In this document: positions 7,353 through 15,579 of the stretch, piece after piece
How positions within the stretch are numbered: the first letter of the stretch is position 1
How the letters are laid out: each line of letters starts with the position of its first letter
Source of the DNA: Arthrobacter sp. DNA4
Lineage (GTDB): Bacteria; Actinomycetota; Actinomycetes; Actinomycetales; Micrococcaceae
Length of the DNA stretch: 64,000 nt
Direction of reading: 5' to 3'
Assembly: GCF_024362385.1 (NCBI RefSeq)
Contig: NZ_CP101466.1
Coordinates: 496,001 to 560,000 of the forward strand
The notes under the pieces: model-generated
Seen by the model: the letters and a program-made list of their open reading frames with translations, nothing else
Told to the model about the DNA's origin: nothing
Databases searched by the model: none
Made by a program: the position numbers and the translations under genes

Positions 7353-8614
7353 AAATCGCGATGATTTCCGAACACGCCAGTCCCTTGGCGGCACTGGGCG
7401 GGGTGGACGCCGGCGGCCAGAACGTTCACGTGGCCGCGCTGTCCGAGGCCCTTGCCAAGCGGGGCCACCACGTCACCGTCTATACCCGCAGGGACGCAAC
7501 GGAGCTCCCCGAACGGGTCCGGGTGGGACGCGGCCTCGAGGTGGTCCACGTAGACGCCGGGCCCGCCCGCCACGTGCCCAAGGACGACTTGCTGCCCTAC
7601 ATGGGGGAACTCGCGGACGGGGTGGCCAAGGACTGGGGGCAGCGGCCGCCGGACGTGGTTCACGGCCACTTCTGGATGTCCGGCCTGGCGGCACTGGACG
7701 CTGCGAGGCGGCCCGAAACCGGGTACCGCGTCCCCATGCTGCAGACCTTCCACGCCTTGGGCACCGTCAAACGGAGGCACCAGGGCGCCGAAGACACCAG
7801 CCCGGAGGAACGCCGCTGGCTGGAACCGGGAGTGGGACGTTCCGCGGACCGGATCATCGCCACCTGTTCCGACGAAGTCTTCGAGCTCAAGGCCATGGGC
7901 ATCGCCACCGGAAAGATCTCGATCGCGCCCTGCGGCGTGGACCTGAACTTCTTTTCGCCGGAGGGGCCGGTGGCCGCAAGGAAGCGCCGCTACCGCATCC
8001 TGTCGGTCGGGCGGCTGGTGCCGCGCAAGGGCGTCGACCTGGTGATCCGCTCGCTCCCGTACCTCAAAGCGGCGGGATTCGAGGACGTCGAACTCCTGAT
8101 CGTGGGCGGTGGCGGTGACTCGAACGTCATGCACAAAGACCCAGAAATCCGCCGCCTGCTGGACCTTGCCGCCGAGCTTGGTGTGTCCGGACACGTGACG
8201 CTGCAGGGCCAGGTGTCGCGGGCTGAAATGCCGGGCATCTTCCGCAGCGCCGACGCCGTGGTGTGCGCGCCCTGGTATGAGCCCTTCGGCATCGTGCCGC
8301 TGGAGGCCATGGCGTGCGGCGTTCCGGTGGTGGCCGCGGCAGTGGGCGGCCTGCGGGACACCGTGGTGGACCACGCCACCGGCCTGCACGTGCCGCCCCG
8401 GGATCCCGAAGCCATTGCATCGGCACTGTCGCTGCTCTTGGAAAACCCAGCCCTCAGGGCAAAGCTCGGCCAGGCCGGAGAGCGGCGTGCCCGCAGCCGT
8501 TACTCCTGGGACCGGGTGGCCGCGGAAACGGAAAAGGCCTACCAGCTTGCCGTGGCCGGGGCGCCGGCCAGCGCTTCAGCCGGAATCGTACCGATGGAAG
8601 GAGCCGCACTGTGA
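7349..8614 (+). CDS. Glycosyltransferase family 4 (MshA/sucrose-phosphate-synthase-like)
   Basis: 421 aa, canonical GT-B enzyme. The N-terminal domain begins MKIAMISEHASPLAALGG and has GGQNVHVAALSEALAKRGH (acceptor side) and VVHGHFWMSGLAAL. The C-terminal donor domain has ILSVGRLVPRKGVDLVI, LLIVGGGGD and the full EX7E motif in WYEPFGIVPLEAMACG. This layout matches MshA-like retaining transferases, but it is in the heptose operon, not a mycothiol locus, so another substrate is likely. It overlaps upstream by ATGA, and its TGA overlaps the GTG of the SIS gene. Confidence 0.88.
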   Translation: MKIAMISEHASPLAALGGVDAGGQNVHVAALSEALAKRGHHVTVYTRRDATELPERVRVGRGLEVVHVDAGPARHVPKDDLLPYMGELADGVAKDWGQRPPDVVHGHFWMSGLAALDAARRPETGYRVPMLQTFHALGTVKRRHQGAEDTSPEERRWLEPGVGRSADRIIATCSDEVFELKAMGIATGKISIAPCGVDLNFFSPEGPVAARKRRYRILSVGRLVPRKGVDLVIRSLPYLKAAGFEDVELLIVGGGGDSNVMHKDPEIRRLLDLAAELGVSGHVTLQGQVSRAEMPGIFRSADAVVCAPWYEPFGIVPLEAMACGVPVVAAAVGGLRDTVVDHATGLHVPPRDPEAIASALSLLLENPALRAKLGQAGERRARSRYSWDRVAAETEKAYQLAVAGAPASASAGIVPMEGAAL

Positions 8615-9351
8615 CCGCCGAATCGTCCCTGCGTGAATCAACCCTGCGCGAACCAAACCTGCGTGAAGCAGACCTGAGGGCCCTGACCGCAGCCCCGGCA
8701 CTGCCGGCGGTGCTCCCCGGTGCCACGTTCGTTGATCCCGCCAGCGCCGACGCGGTCCGCCTGCACCTGGACAACGTGCTTCCGGCCCTGGACTCGCTGC
8801 GCAGCCAGTCCGGCCGGCTCGCCGCCTGGGGCGTGGAGCTGGCACAGCGGCTGCTGCGCGGCCAGCGGCTCCTGGCTGCCGGCAACGGCGGATCTGCCGC
8901 CGAGGCGCAGCACCTGACCGCGGAACTGGTGGGCCGGTTCGACAGCGAACGCGTCCCCTTCTCCGCCATCTCCCTGCACGCCGAGTCGTCAGCCGTGACG
9001 GCCATCGCCAATGACTACGGCTTCGACGACGTCTTTGCCCGGCAGGTGCGTGCGCACGGCCGCTCCGGCGACGTGCTGATACTGCTGTCCACCAGCGGGA
9101 AGAGCCCCAACCTGCTGCGGGCCGCGGACGTTGCCGCCCGGCTCAATATGACCACCTGGGCGCTGACCGGCGCCGGTCCCAACCCGTTGGCGGATGCCTG
9201 CGATGAGGCAGTCATGATTGACGCCCTGAACGCCAATGCCCAGGAAGGGCACCTGATCGCCCTGCATGCCATCTGCCGCGCCTTCGACCTCGAGGTTGCC
9301 CGGCACACGCCGGCCCCTTTCCCCGGGATGGCGAACGGGGGCCGGCCATGA
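8611..9351 (+). CDS. gmhA: Phosphoheptose isomerase (SIS domain, GmhA-like)
   Basis: 246 aa from the GTG at 8611, which overlaps the previous stop. It converts sedoheptulose-7-phosphate to D-glycero-D-manno-heptose-7-phosphate. The SIS domain shows LLAAGNGGSAAEAQHLTAEL and GDVLILLSTSGKSPNLLRA (phosphosugar loops), with GHLIALHAICRAF near the end. GmhA proteins are normally about 190 aa. Here roughly 50 extra N-terminal residues include four tandem pentapeptides (SSLRE, STLRE, PNLRE, ADLRA; residues 5-24) encoded by 15-bp repeats. Operon overlap with hldE copy 1 by ATGA. Confidence 0.88.
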   Translation: MTAESSLRESTLREPNLREADLRALTAAPALPAVLPGATFVDPASADAVRLHLDNVLPALDSLRSQSGRLAAWGVELAQRLLRGQRLLAAGNGGSAAEAQHLTAELVGRFDSERVPFSAISLHAESSAVTAIANDYGFDDVFARQVRAHGRSGDVLILLSTSGKSPNLLRAADVAARLNMTTWALTGAGPNPLADACDEAVMIDALNANAQEGHLIALHAICRAFDLEVARHTPAPFPGMANGGRP

Positions 9352-10742
9352 GGATCGTCGTCGTGGGTGACGTCATGCTCGACGTCGACCTCTCCGGTGA
9401 AGCCACCAGGCTCAGCCCGGACGCCCCCGTCCCCGTCGTGGACATTTCCGGCGTCCGCCGTCGTGCCGGCGGCGCAGGCCTGGTGGCGCGCATGCTGGCC
9501 CAGGACGGCTGGCCCGTCACCCTGGTGACAGTGCTGGGGGATGACGACGCCGGCAGCCAGTTGCGCACGCACCTCGCCGGAGTGCAGCTCGTGGCGGGGA
9601 CCACCGGCTACCCGTCGCCGGTCAAGACCCGCGTGCGGGCAGGCTCCCATCCGGTGGTCCGCTTTGACCAAGGCTGCGAACGCACTCCAATCCCGGACGT
9701 CACCCCGGCCATGCTGCGCGCAGTGGAAAAAGCCGGTGTGGTTATTGTGGCCGACTATGGCAGGGGACTGGCAGCCAACCCGCAGCTGCGCGGGCTGCTG
9801 GGCCGCCTGGCCGGTTCGGTGCCCATCGTGTGGGACCCGCACCCCTCAGGCCCCGAGCCGGTGCCGGGGGTTGCCGTGGTGACACCGAACATTTCCGAAG
9901 CGACCAAGGCGGTCCAGGCCGCCGGCAACGTCCCCACCTCTGTGGACGATGTTGCGCAGGTCCTGCTGGAGCGTTGGCGCAGCCAGGCCGTCCTGGTGAC
10001 CAAAGGCGAGGAAGGGGCGGTCCTGCTGCAGCAGGGGGATGCTTCTTCCCGCGCCGTTCCCGCCCCAAGGGTGGAAGCCGGGGACCCCTGCGGAGCCGGT
10101 GACCGCCTGGCGGCCGGCCTGGCGGTGCACCTCCTGGCCGGTCGCGGGCTTCCCGAAGCTGCGGCCCTCGCCGTCCACGACGCCGCCGATTTCCTGGCGG
10201 CCGGAGGCGTGTCGGCACTGCCTGATACCCAGGGGCAGGATGCGGCCCCGGACCGCCACGGGGGTGTACCGGCGCGGGGCCGGCGCACCACCGAACCGTT
10301 GCTGCTGGCCCGTTCCGTGCGCGAAAGCGGCGGGAAGGTAGTGGCGACCGGTGGCTGCTTCGACCTGATCCACGCCGGACACATCAGGTCCCTCGCCGCC
10401 GCCAGGGAACTGGGGGACTGCCTCATCGTGTGCCTGAACTCGGATGATTCGGTGCGGCGGCTCAAGGGCCCGCAGCGTCCCATCATCGGCCAGCACGACA
10501 GGGCCGAACTGCTCCTCGCGATGGAATGCGTGGACGCGGTGATGGTCTTCGACGAGGACACCCCCGGGGCCGCCCTGGACCGGCTCCGCCCCGATATCTG
10601 GGTCAAGGGCGGCGATTACAAGGGAGCCAGCCTTCCCGAGGCCGACCTGGTGGAAAGGTGGGGCGGCCGCTGCCTTACCGTTCCCTTCCACCCGGCCCGC
10701 TCCACCACAGGCCTGGCGGACGCGCTCGCCAAGGTCAGCTGA
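9348..10742 (+). CDS. HldE-like bifunctional heptose-7-phosphate kinase / heptose-1-phosphate adenylyltransferase, divergent copy
   Basis: 464 aa. Residues 1-290 are a PfkB/ribokinase-type kinase (VVVGDVMLDVDLSG; DPHPSGPEP; catalytic GAGDR with Asp252). From about 330 is a nucleotidyltransferase (TGGCFDLIHAGHIRSL, HxGH 342-345; LNSDDSVRRLKGPQRPI; VKGGDY). Compared with the second copy, the substrate loop GGAANTA reads GGAGLVA (41-47) and GAGDTF reads GAGDRL, so substrate specificity or kinase activity may differ. It overlaps the SIS gene and is followed by a 43-bp gap before the SDR. Could make ADP-heptose alone or act on a different sugar. Confidence 0.85.
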   Translation: MRIVVVGDVMLDVDLSGEATRLSPDAPVPVVDISGVRRRAGGAGLVARMLAQDGWPVTLVTVLGDDDAGSQLRTHLAGVQLVAGTTGYPSPVKTRVRAGSHPVVRFDQGCERTPIPDVTPAMLRAVEKAGVVIVADYGRGLAANPQLRGLLGRLAGSVPIVWDPHPSGPEPVPGVAVVTPNISEATKAVQAAGNVPTSVDDVAQVLLERWRSQAVLVTKGEEGAVLLQQGDASSRAVPAPRVEAGDPCGAGDRLAAGLAVHLLAGRGLPEAAALAVHDAADFLAAGGVSALPDTQGQDAAPDRHGGVPARGRRTTEPLLLARSVRESGGKVVATGGCFDLIHAGHIRSLAAARELGDCLIVCLNSDDSVRRLKGPQRPIIGQHDRAELLLAMECVDAVMVFDEDTPGAALDRLRPDIWVKGGDYKGASLPEADLVERWGGRCLTVPFHPARSTTGLADALAKVS

Positions 10743-10785
10743 ACTTCTTCCCACTTGTCTTGTTTTCCCCATTGAAAGGAACACC

Positions 10786-11502
10786 ATGACCGCAGAATCA
10801 ACCGCCACTGCCGCCACCACGCCCGGACGCGTCCTTGTCACCGGAGGTGCCTCCGGACTGGGGGCCGCCGTCGTCGACGCCGTCCTTCGCTCCGGCGGGA
10901 CGCCGGTAGTCCTGGACCGCGACATCAGCACCGTCTCCGGGGTGAAGGCGTTCGAAGTGGACGTCGCGGACCGCGCGGCCGTGGAGCACGCAGTCCGGGA
11001 AGCCGCCGAAACCTTGGGCGGCCTGGACGCGGTGGTCACTGCTGCCGGGATCGACCGCTGCGGCAAGCTGGCCGACGTCGAAGCCGCCGAATGGGAAAAG
11101 GTCATCGGGGTCAACCTGATGGGCACCGTTTCGGTGGTGCGCGCGGCCCTGCCCTACCTCAAGGAAACCCACGGCCGCGTGATCACCGTGGCGTCCACCC
11201 TGGGCAAGCGCGCCGTGGCCGATGCCACCGCGTACTGCGCCTCCAAGTTCGGCGTGGTGGGGTTCAGCCACGCACTGGCCGCGGAAACCGGCGGCGAAAT
11301 CGGCGTGACCACCATGATCCCCGGCGGCATGAAGACCCGGTTCTTCGATGACCGGACCGAGCAGTACAAGCCGCAGGACGATTCCCGGCTCAACGACCCC
11401 GCCAATACGGCGCAGGCCATCCTGTTCGCCTTGAACCAGCCCACCGGCTGCGAGGTCAGGGAAATGCTGATCTGCCATGAGGAAGAGGGCTCCTGGCCCT
11501 AA
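10786..11502 (+). CDS. Short-chain dehydrogenase/reductase of the heptose operon
   Basis: 238 aa classical SDR. Cofactor motif VTGGASGLG near residues 18-26; AAG strand VVTAAGIDRCG; catalytic Ser in ITVASTLGKR; Tyr-x3-Lys as AYCASKFG; then VTTMIPGGMKTRF. A good ribosome site (AAAGGAACACC) precedes ATG 10786. It is not HldD, which is a longer extended SDR with a different active site. Its place between the two hldE-like genes suggests oxidation, reduction or epimerisation of a heptose intermediate or of the finished nucleotide sugar. Substrate unproven. Confidence 0.82.
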   Translation: MTAESTATAATTPGRVLVTGGASGLGAAVVDAVLRSGGTPVVLDRDISTVSGVKAFEVDVADRAAVEHAVREAAETLGGLDAVVTAAGIDRCGKLADVEAAEWEKVIGVNLMGTVSVVRAALPYLKETHGRVITVASTLGKRAVADATAYCASKFGVVGFSHALAAETGGEIGVTTMIPGGMKTRFFDDRTEQYKPQDDSRLNDPANTAQAILFALNQPTGCEVREMLICHEEEGSWP

Positions 11503-11585
11503 GCCGGGTACCGGCCGCCACACCCTGGCGGTACAGCAGGACCACCAGCACCGACATACCAGCACCGAAAGGCGGGAGGAACACC

Positions 11586-13037
11586 ATGCCCACCACAGCC
11601 ACTGAAACAACCGCAGGCAACGAAACAGTCGAGGGCGCCGGCATCACCATCCAGGACCCGCGGACCGGTGAAGTGCTCTGGACGGTTCCCCAAGCGGGCC
11701 CGGACGCAGTGAATGATGCCGTGGACGTGGCCCGCAGGGCTGCGCCCGGCTGGGCGGCGACGGCTCCGGCCGAGCGCGGTGCGGCACTCCGCGCCGCCGC
11801 CAAGGCGCTGGACGCTGCCGCCCAGGAGCTCGCGGGGCTGAATGCCAGCGAAACCGGGCGGCCGGAAGCGGAGGCGCTGGCAGGCATCGCCGCCGCCGTG
11901 TCCACCCTGGAACAATATGCCGAACTGGGCCCGGTCCACCGCGGCCACAGCCTCCGCGGCAGCCGGCTCGCCTCTGACTACACGGTCGCCGAGCCGCGCG
12001 GCGTGGCCGTCCTGCTGACCCCGTGGAATGATCCGGTGGCAGTAGCCTGCGGCTTGATTGGGGCCGCGTTGGTGACGGGCAACGCGGTCATCCACAAGCC
12101 CAGCGAGCGCTGCCCTCGGCTGGGCGAGGCGCTGGGCGAAGTCCTGGCACCGGCTTTCCCTGCCGGCGTCTTCCTGACCATCTCCGGCGGCGCGGACGTG
12201 GGGGCAGCCCTGTCACAGGCGGAGGTGGATGTGATCGCCCACGTGGGTTCCAGCGCCTCAGGTGCCCGGATCGCGGAGGCGGGAGCCCGTACCGGCGCAC
12301 ACGTCATCCGGGAAAACGGCGGCAATGATCCCCTGCTGGTGGACCGCGACGTGGACCCGGCGTGGGCTGCGGAGCAGGCAGCGATCGGCGCCTTCAGCAA
12401 CAGCGGGCAGATCTGCACGGCCGTGGAACGCATCTACGTCCATAAAGACATCGCTGCCGCGTTCTGCAGCGCGCTGGAGGCCGAGGCCGCACTGCGGAAC
12501 AGCAACGGATCCGTGGCGCCGCTGGTGGACCTCCGGATGCGGGACGCCGTCCACGGGCACGTCGCCGAGGCCCTGGGCCAGGGGGCCCGCGCCGTTGAGG
12601 GCGGTACCCTGCCGGACGGGCCCGGCTCGTTCTACCCGGCCACCGTGCTCCTTGGCTGCACCGAAGGGATGCAGGTCATGACTGAGGAAACCTTCGGGCC
12701 TGTGGCTCCGGTCCAGGTGGTGGACACGTTCGACGACGGCCTGCGCCTGGCGTGCAGCGGCAAGTATGGCCTGGCAGCCACCGTCCTGAGCAGCAACATT
12801 GGGCACATCCAGCAGGCGGTGGCGGCGCTGCCGGTGGGAACGGTCAAGGTCAACGCGGTCTTCGGCGGTGCTCCGGGCGGGGCAGCCCAGCCCCGCGGGG
12901 AGAGCGGCGCCGGGTTCGGCTACGGGCCCGAGCTGCTGGACGAGTTCTCGCAGGTCAAGGTGGTCCACATCGCCGCGCCACCGGCGCCGGCGGACCCCGG
13001 CACGGGATCCGTCATCGATGAACAGGACCTGCCATGA
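11586..13037 (+). CDS. Aldehyde dehydrogenase family protein of the heptose operon
   Basis: 483 aa NAD(P)-dependent aldehyde dehydrogenase. Seen: LTPWNDP (Asn148), VIHKPSE (Lys171), general base Glu243 in RENGGND, catalytic Cys277 in SNSGQICTAVERIYV, and EETFGPVAPV. All catalytic residues are present, so it should be active. A strong GGAGGAACACC site precedes ATG 11586 after an 83-bp gap that contains a small CCGCCA/TGGCGG hairpin (11515-11531). It overlaps the second hldE by ATGA. Paired with the SDR it could oxidise a sugar aldehyde or alcohol; a housekeeping aldehyde role cannot be excluded. Confidence 0.85.
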   Translation: MPTTATETTAGNETVEGAGITIQDPRTGEVLWTVPQAGPDAVNDAVDVARRAAPGWAATAPAERGAALRAAAKALDAAAQELAGLNASETGRPEAEALAGIAAAVSTLEQYAELGPVHRGHSLRGSRLASDYTVAEPRGVAVLLTPWNDPVAVACGLIGAALVTGNAVIHKPSERCPRLGEALGEVLAPAFPAGVFLTISGGADVGAALSQAEVDVIAHVGSSASGARIAEAGARTGAHVIRENGGNDPLLVDRDVDPAWAAEQAAIGAFSNSGQICTAVERIYVHKDIAAAFCSALEAEAALRNSNGSVAPLVDLRMRDAVHGHVAEALGQGARAVEGGTLPDGPGSFYPATVLLGCTEGMQVMTEETFGPVAPVQVVDTFDDGLRLACSGKYGLAATVLSSNIGHIQQAVAALPVGTVKVNAVFGGAPGGAAQPRGESGAGFGYGPELLDEFSQVKVVHIAAPPAPADPGTGSVIDEQDLP

Positions 13038-14569
13038 GCACGTCCCCGGACTCCATTGACCTCTCCACCCAGCGGGCATTGTCCGACTGGCTGCCGGGCA
13101 GGCTGGCAGCGGAACAGCCGTCGATCCTGGTGATCGGCGACGTCATGCTCGATGGCTGGTGGAGCGGCAGCATCGAACGGCTGTGCCGCGAAGCCCCCGC
13201 ACCCGTGGTGGACATCCAAACCCGCGAATCGGTTCCCGGCGGGGCGGCCAACACCGCCATGAACCTTGCGGCCCTGGGGGCGAAGGTGGCGGTGGCCGGC
13301 ATCATCGGCACGGATGACGCCGGTGAGGACCTGCGCGGGCAGCTTGCCGCGGCGGGCATCGATGTCCAGTACCTGCAGTCCCACCCGGACATGGTCACCA
13401 CCACCAAGATCCGCATCAGCAGCGGTGGGCAGGTGATGCTGCGCCTCGACGACTCGGCCAAGGCTGTCCCGGCCGACGCCCTGGACGCGCTCGCCGCCTC
13501 GGTGCGTGCCGCCGTCGAACACCGGGACGCTGTCCTGGTGTGCGACTACGGGACCGGGGTGGTGGCGGACCCCGTCCGCACGGCCATGGCCGATGTCCTG
13601 GGGAGCGGCGCTGCTGGAAAGTACCGGCCGCTGGTGGTGGTCGATGCCCACGACCCCCGGGCCTGGGCTGCGCTGCAGCCTGACCTGGTGACTCCGAACG
13701 CGCAGGAAACGGCGCGGCTGCTGGACCGGAAGCTCCCGGAGGGACAGGCGCGGGTGGAAGCCGTGGCCGCCGAGGCGGAGGCGCTGCTCCAGGGCACCGG
13801 CTCACGCGCCGTAGTGGTCACTTTGGACCGGGACGGAACCGTCCTGCTGACTCCCGACGGCGTCCGGCACCGGACGTGGGCTCGGCCGGCTGCGGAGAAA
13901 CAGGCATCCGGGGCGGGCGATACGTTTGTCGCTGCCCTGACGCTGGCCCGCGCGGCCGGCCTGCCACTGACCGCCAGCCTGGACCTGGCCCAGTCGGCTG
14001 CCGACGTGGTGGTCCACCAGCCCGGCACATCAGTGTGCAGCACCGCCCAGCTCAGCCGGTACCTGGAAGCCTTCGCCGATACTGCCCTGAGTGCGGACGA
14101 ACTGGAGCGGCAGATGGAGCTCCACCGCGCCCAGGGCCAGCGGATCGTGCTGACCAACGGGTGCTTCGACGTCCTGCACAGCGGCCATACCCGGTACCTC
14201 AACCAGGCCAAGCAGCTGGGCGACATCCTGGTGGTGGCGCTGAACAGCGACGATTCCGTGCGCCGGCTCAAGGGGGACGGTAAGCCCATCAACAACATGG
14301 CAGACCGGGCAGCGGTGGTGGCGGCGCTGAGCTGCGTGGACTACGTCACGGTGTTCGATACCCCCACGGCAGCGCCGCTGATCCGCAGGCTCCGGCCCGA
14401 GGTGTACGCCAAGGGCGGGGACTACACCCCCGAAATGCTGGCGGAAACCCCCGCGGTGGAGGAGTACGGCGGCCGCGTGGCCATCCTGGACTACGTGGCG
14501 GAACGGTCCACCACCGCCGTGGTGAACCGGATCCGGGACGGCCAAGGGGCTGCCAGCCCTGCCACCTAG
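13034..14569 (+). CDS. hldE: Bifunctional heptose-7-phosphate kinase / heptose-1-phosphate adenylyltransferase (HldE/RfaE)
   Basis: 511 aa, canonical two-domain HldE. The kinase domain (about 1-345) has ILVIGDVMLDGWWSG, PGGAANTAMNLAALG (67-81) and ASGAGDTFVA with catalytic Asp296. The adenylyltransferase domain (about 360-500) has TNGCFDVLHSGHTRYLN (HxGH 382-385), LNSDDSVRRLKGDGKPI and YAKGGDY. It phosphorylates heptose-7-phosphate at C1, then, after GmhB dephosphorylation, forms ADP-heptose. Translationally coupled to the aldehyde dehydrogenase. With gmhA and gmhB it completes the D,D-heptose nucleotide pathway; no HldD epimerase is seen in this window. Confidence 0.92.
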   Translation: MSTSPDSIDLSTQRALSDWLPGRLAAEQPSILVIGDVMLDGWWSGSIERLCREAPAPVVDIQTRESVPGGAANTAMNLAALGAKVAVAGIIGTDDAGEDLRGQLAAAGIDVQYLQSHPDMVTTTKIRISSGGQVMLRLDDSAKAVPADALDALAASVRAAVEHRDAVLVCDYGTGVVADPVRTAMADVLGSGAAGKYRPLVVVDAHDPRAWAALQPDLVTPNAQETARLLDRKLPEGQARVEAVAAEAEALLQGTGSRAVVVTLDRDGTVLLTPDGVRHRTWARPAAEKQASGAGDTFVAALTLARAAGLPLTASLDLAQSAADVVVHQPGTSVCSTAQLSRYLEAFADTALSADELERQMELHRAQGQRIVLTNGCFDVLHSGHTRYLNQAKQLGDILVVALNSDDSVRRLKGDGKPINNMADRAAVVAALSCVDYVTVFDTPTAAPLIRRLRPEVYAKGGDYTPEMLAETPAVEEYGGRVAILDYVAERSTTAVVNRIRDGQGAASPAT

Positions 14570-14629
14570 GGCCCGCCAACCAGGGCCTGTCACATAGGGT
14601 TGAAGCATGACTGAAGCGGAGCACGGGTA

Positions 14630-15532
14630 ATGGGCAAACGCGGAAAGTCAGGAGGCAGGGCCGGCCGCCCGGCAGCCGGCGTGGTCGAGGTGCCCAGGGG
14701 ATCCGTGGTGAACGGACCGGTGGAGGGCGTCTACTACATCGATACCGGCGACTGCGAGCTGATTGCCGACCAGGACAACTCCACCGGCTGGCTCCTGAAG
14801 ATCAACGGCGTCATGAGCTCGCACATCGACCTCGCGGACCCCCTGTTCCTGGACTTCGAGTACATGCGGTGGATGGCGGCTCTCATTGAGTCCCGCTGGC
14901 CGCCGTCGGCCGCGCACAAATTGCGCGGGCTGCACCTGGGCGGCGGCGCCTGCTCCATGGCCCGCTACTTCTCTGCCGCCTACCCGGACGCGCGCCAGGT
15001 GGTGGTGGAGCTGGACGGGAAGCTCGCCGAGTACGTGCGCGGCTGGTTCGACCTTCCCAAGGCACCCCTGCTGCGGATCCGTGTGGGGGAGGCCCGAGCC
15101 GTCACGGAAACCCTCACCGCCCAGACCCGGGACTTCATCATCCGCGACGTCTTTGCCGGCGCATTGACCCCCCGCCCGCTGACCACCGCCGAATTCACCG
15201 CGCATGCCAAGCGGGTCCTGGCCCCCGGCGGGCTTTATGTCGCCAATTCCGGGGACGCACCGGACCTGAAAAACGCCCGGGAGGACGCCGCCACCATCGC
15301 GGCGGCCTTCAAACACACCGTGATCATTGCCGATCCCGCCATGCTGAAGGGCCGGAGGTACGGAAACATGGTGATGGCCGTCAGCGACGTGCCCTTGGGC
15401 GATGATCCGCAGCTCCGGCGCCGGCTCCTCGGCGGGGCCGTCCCGGCACACCTGTGGGATGACGCGCAGGTGCGGGCATTCGCGGCCGGAGCGCCGGTCC
15501 GCCACGATTCACCCCCATCGATTGCTGAGTAA
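14630..15532 (+). CDS. Spermidine synthase-like (class I SAM-type) protein
   Basis: 300 aa. It has a basic Gly/Arg N-terminus, a beta-strand entry domain (GVYYIDTGDCELIADQDN), then a Rossmann methyltransferase-like fold: LRGLHLGGGACSMARYFSA (motif I), VVELDGKLAEYVRGWF (motif II acidic residue), RDFIIRDVFAGALTP, and LAPGGLYVANSGD. This is the spermidine-synthase-like family common in actinobacteria; the aminopropyltransferase gatekeeper residues cannot be checked by eye, so the reaction is uncertain. It starts 60 bp after hldE and may be read from the same transcript. The last codons (PSIAE and stop) lie inside the 58-bp palindromic element at 15518-15575. Confidence 0.78.
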   Translation: MGKRGKSGGRAGRPAAGVVEVPRGSVVNGPVEGVYYIDTGDCELIADQDNSTGWLLKINGVMSSHIDLADPLFLDFEYMRWMAALIESRWPPSAAHKLRGLHLGGGACSMARYFSAAYPDARQVVVELDGKLAEYVRGWFDLPKAPLLRIRVGEARAVTETLTAQTRDFIIRDVFAGALTPRPLTTAEFTAHAKRVLAPGGLYVANSGDAPDLKNAREDAATIAAAFKHTVIIADPAMLKGRRYGNMVMAVSDVPLGDDPQLRRRLLGGAVPAHLWDDAQVRAFAAGAPVRHDSPPSIAE

Positions 15533-15575
15533 TCGTCGTTTTCAGCGGTCAAAACGGCATTTACTCAGCAATCGA
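15518..15575. repeat. 58-bp palindromic (REP-like) element, copy 1
   Basis: Outer arms TCGATTGCTGAGTAA (15518-15532) and TTACTCAGCAATCGA (15561-15575) are a perfect 15-bp inverted repeat. An inner stem CGTTTT (15537-15542) / AAAACG (15551-15556) is nested. It spans the 3' end of the spermidine-synthase-like gene, supplying its stop codon, and ends 5 bp before the convergent LysR gene, so it may also act as a bidirectional terminator. Copy 2 of identical length is at 33274-33331. Confidence 0.8.
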
Positions 15576-15579
15576 CGGG

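Noticed and set aside
10786..11502. SDR of the heptose operon as an HldD epimerase
   Set aside because: It is a 238-aa classical SDR; HldD is an extended SDR of about 310 aa with another active site.
15518..15575. Ordinary rho-independent terminator
   Set aside because: The same 58-bp structure recurs between hutU and hutH, and it lacks a U-tract, so I treat it as a repeat element that may also end transcription.
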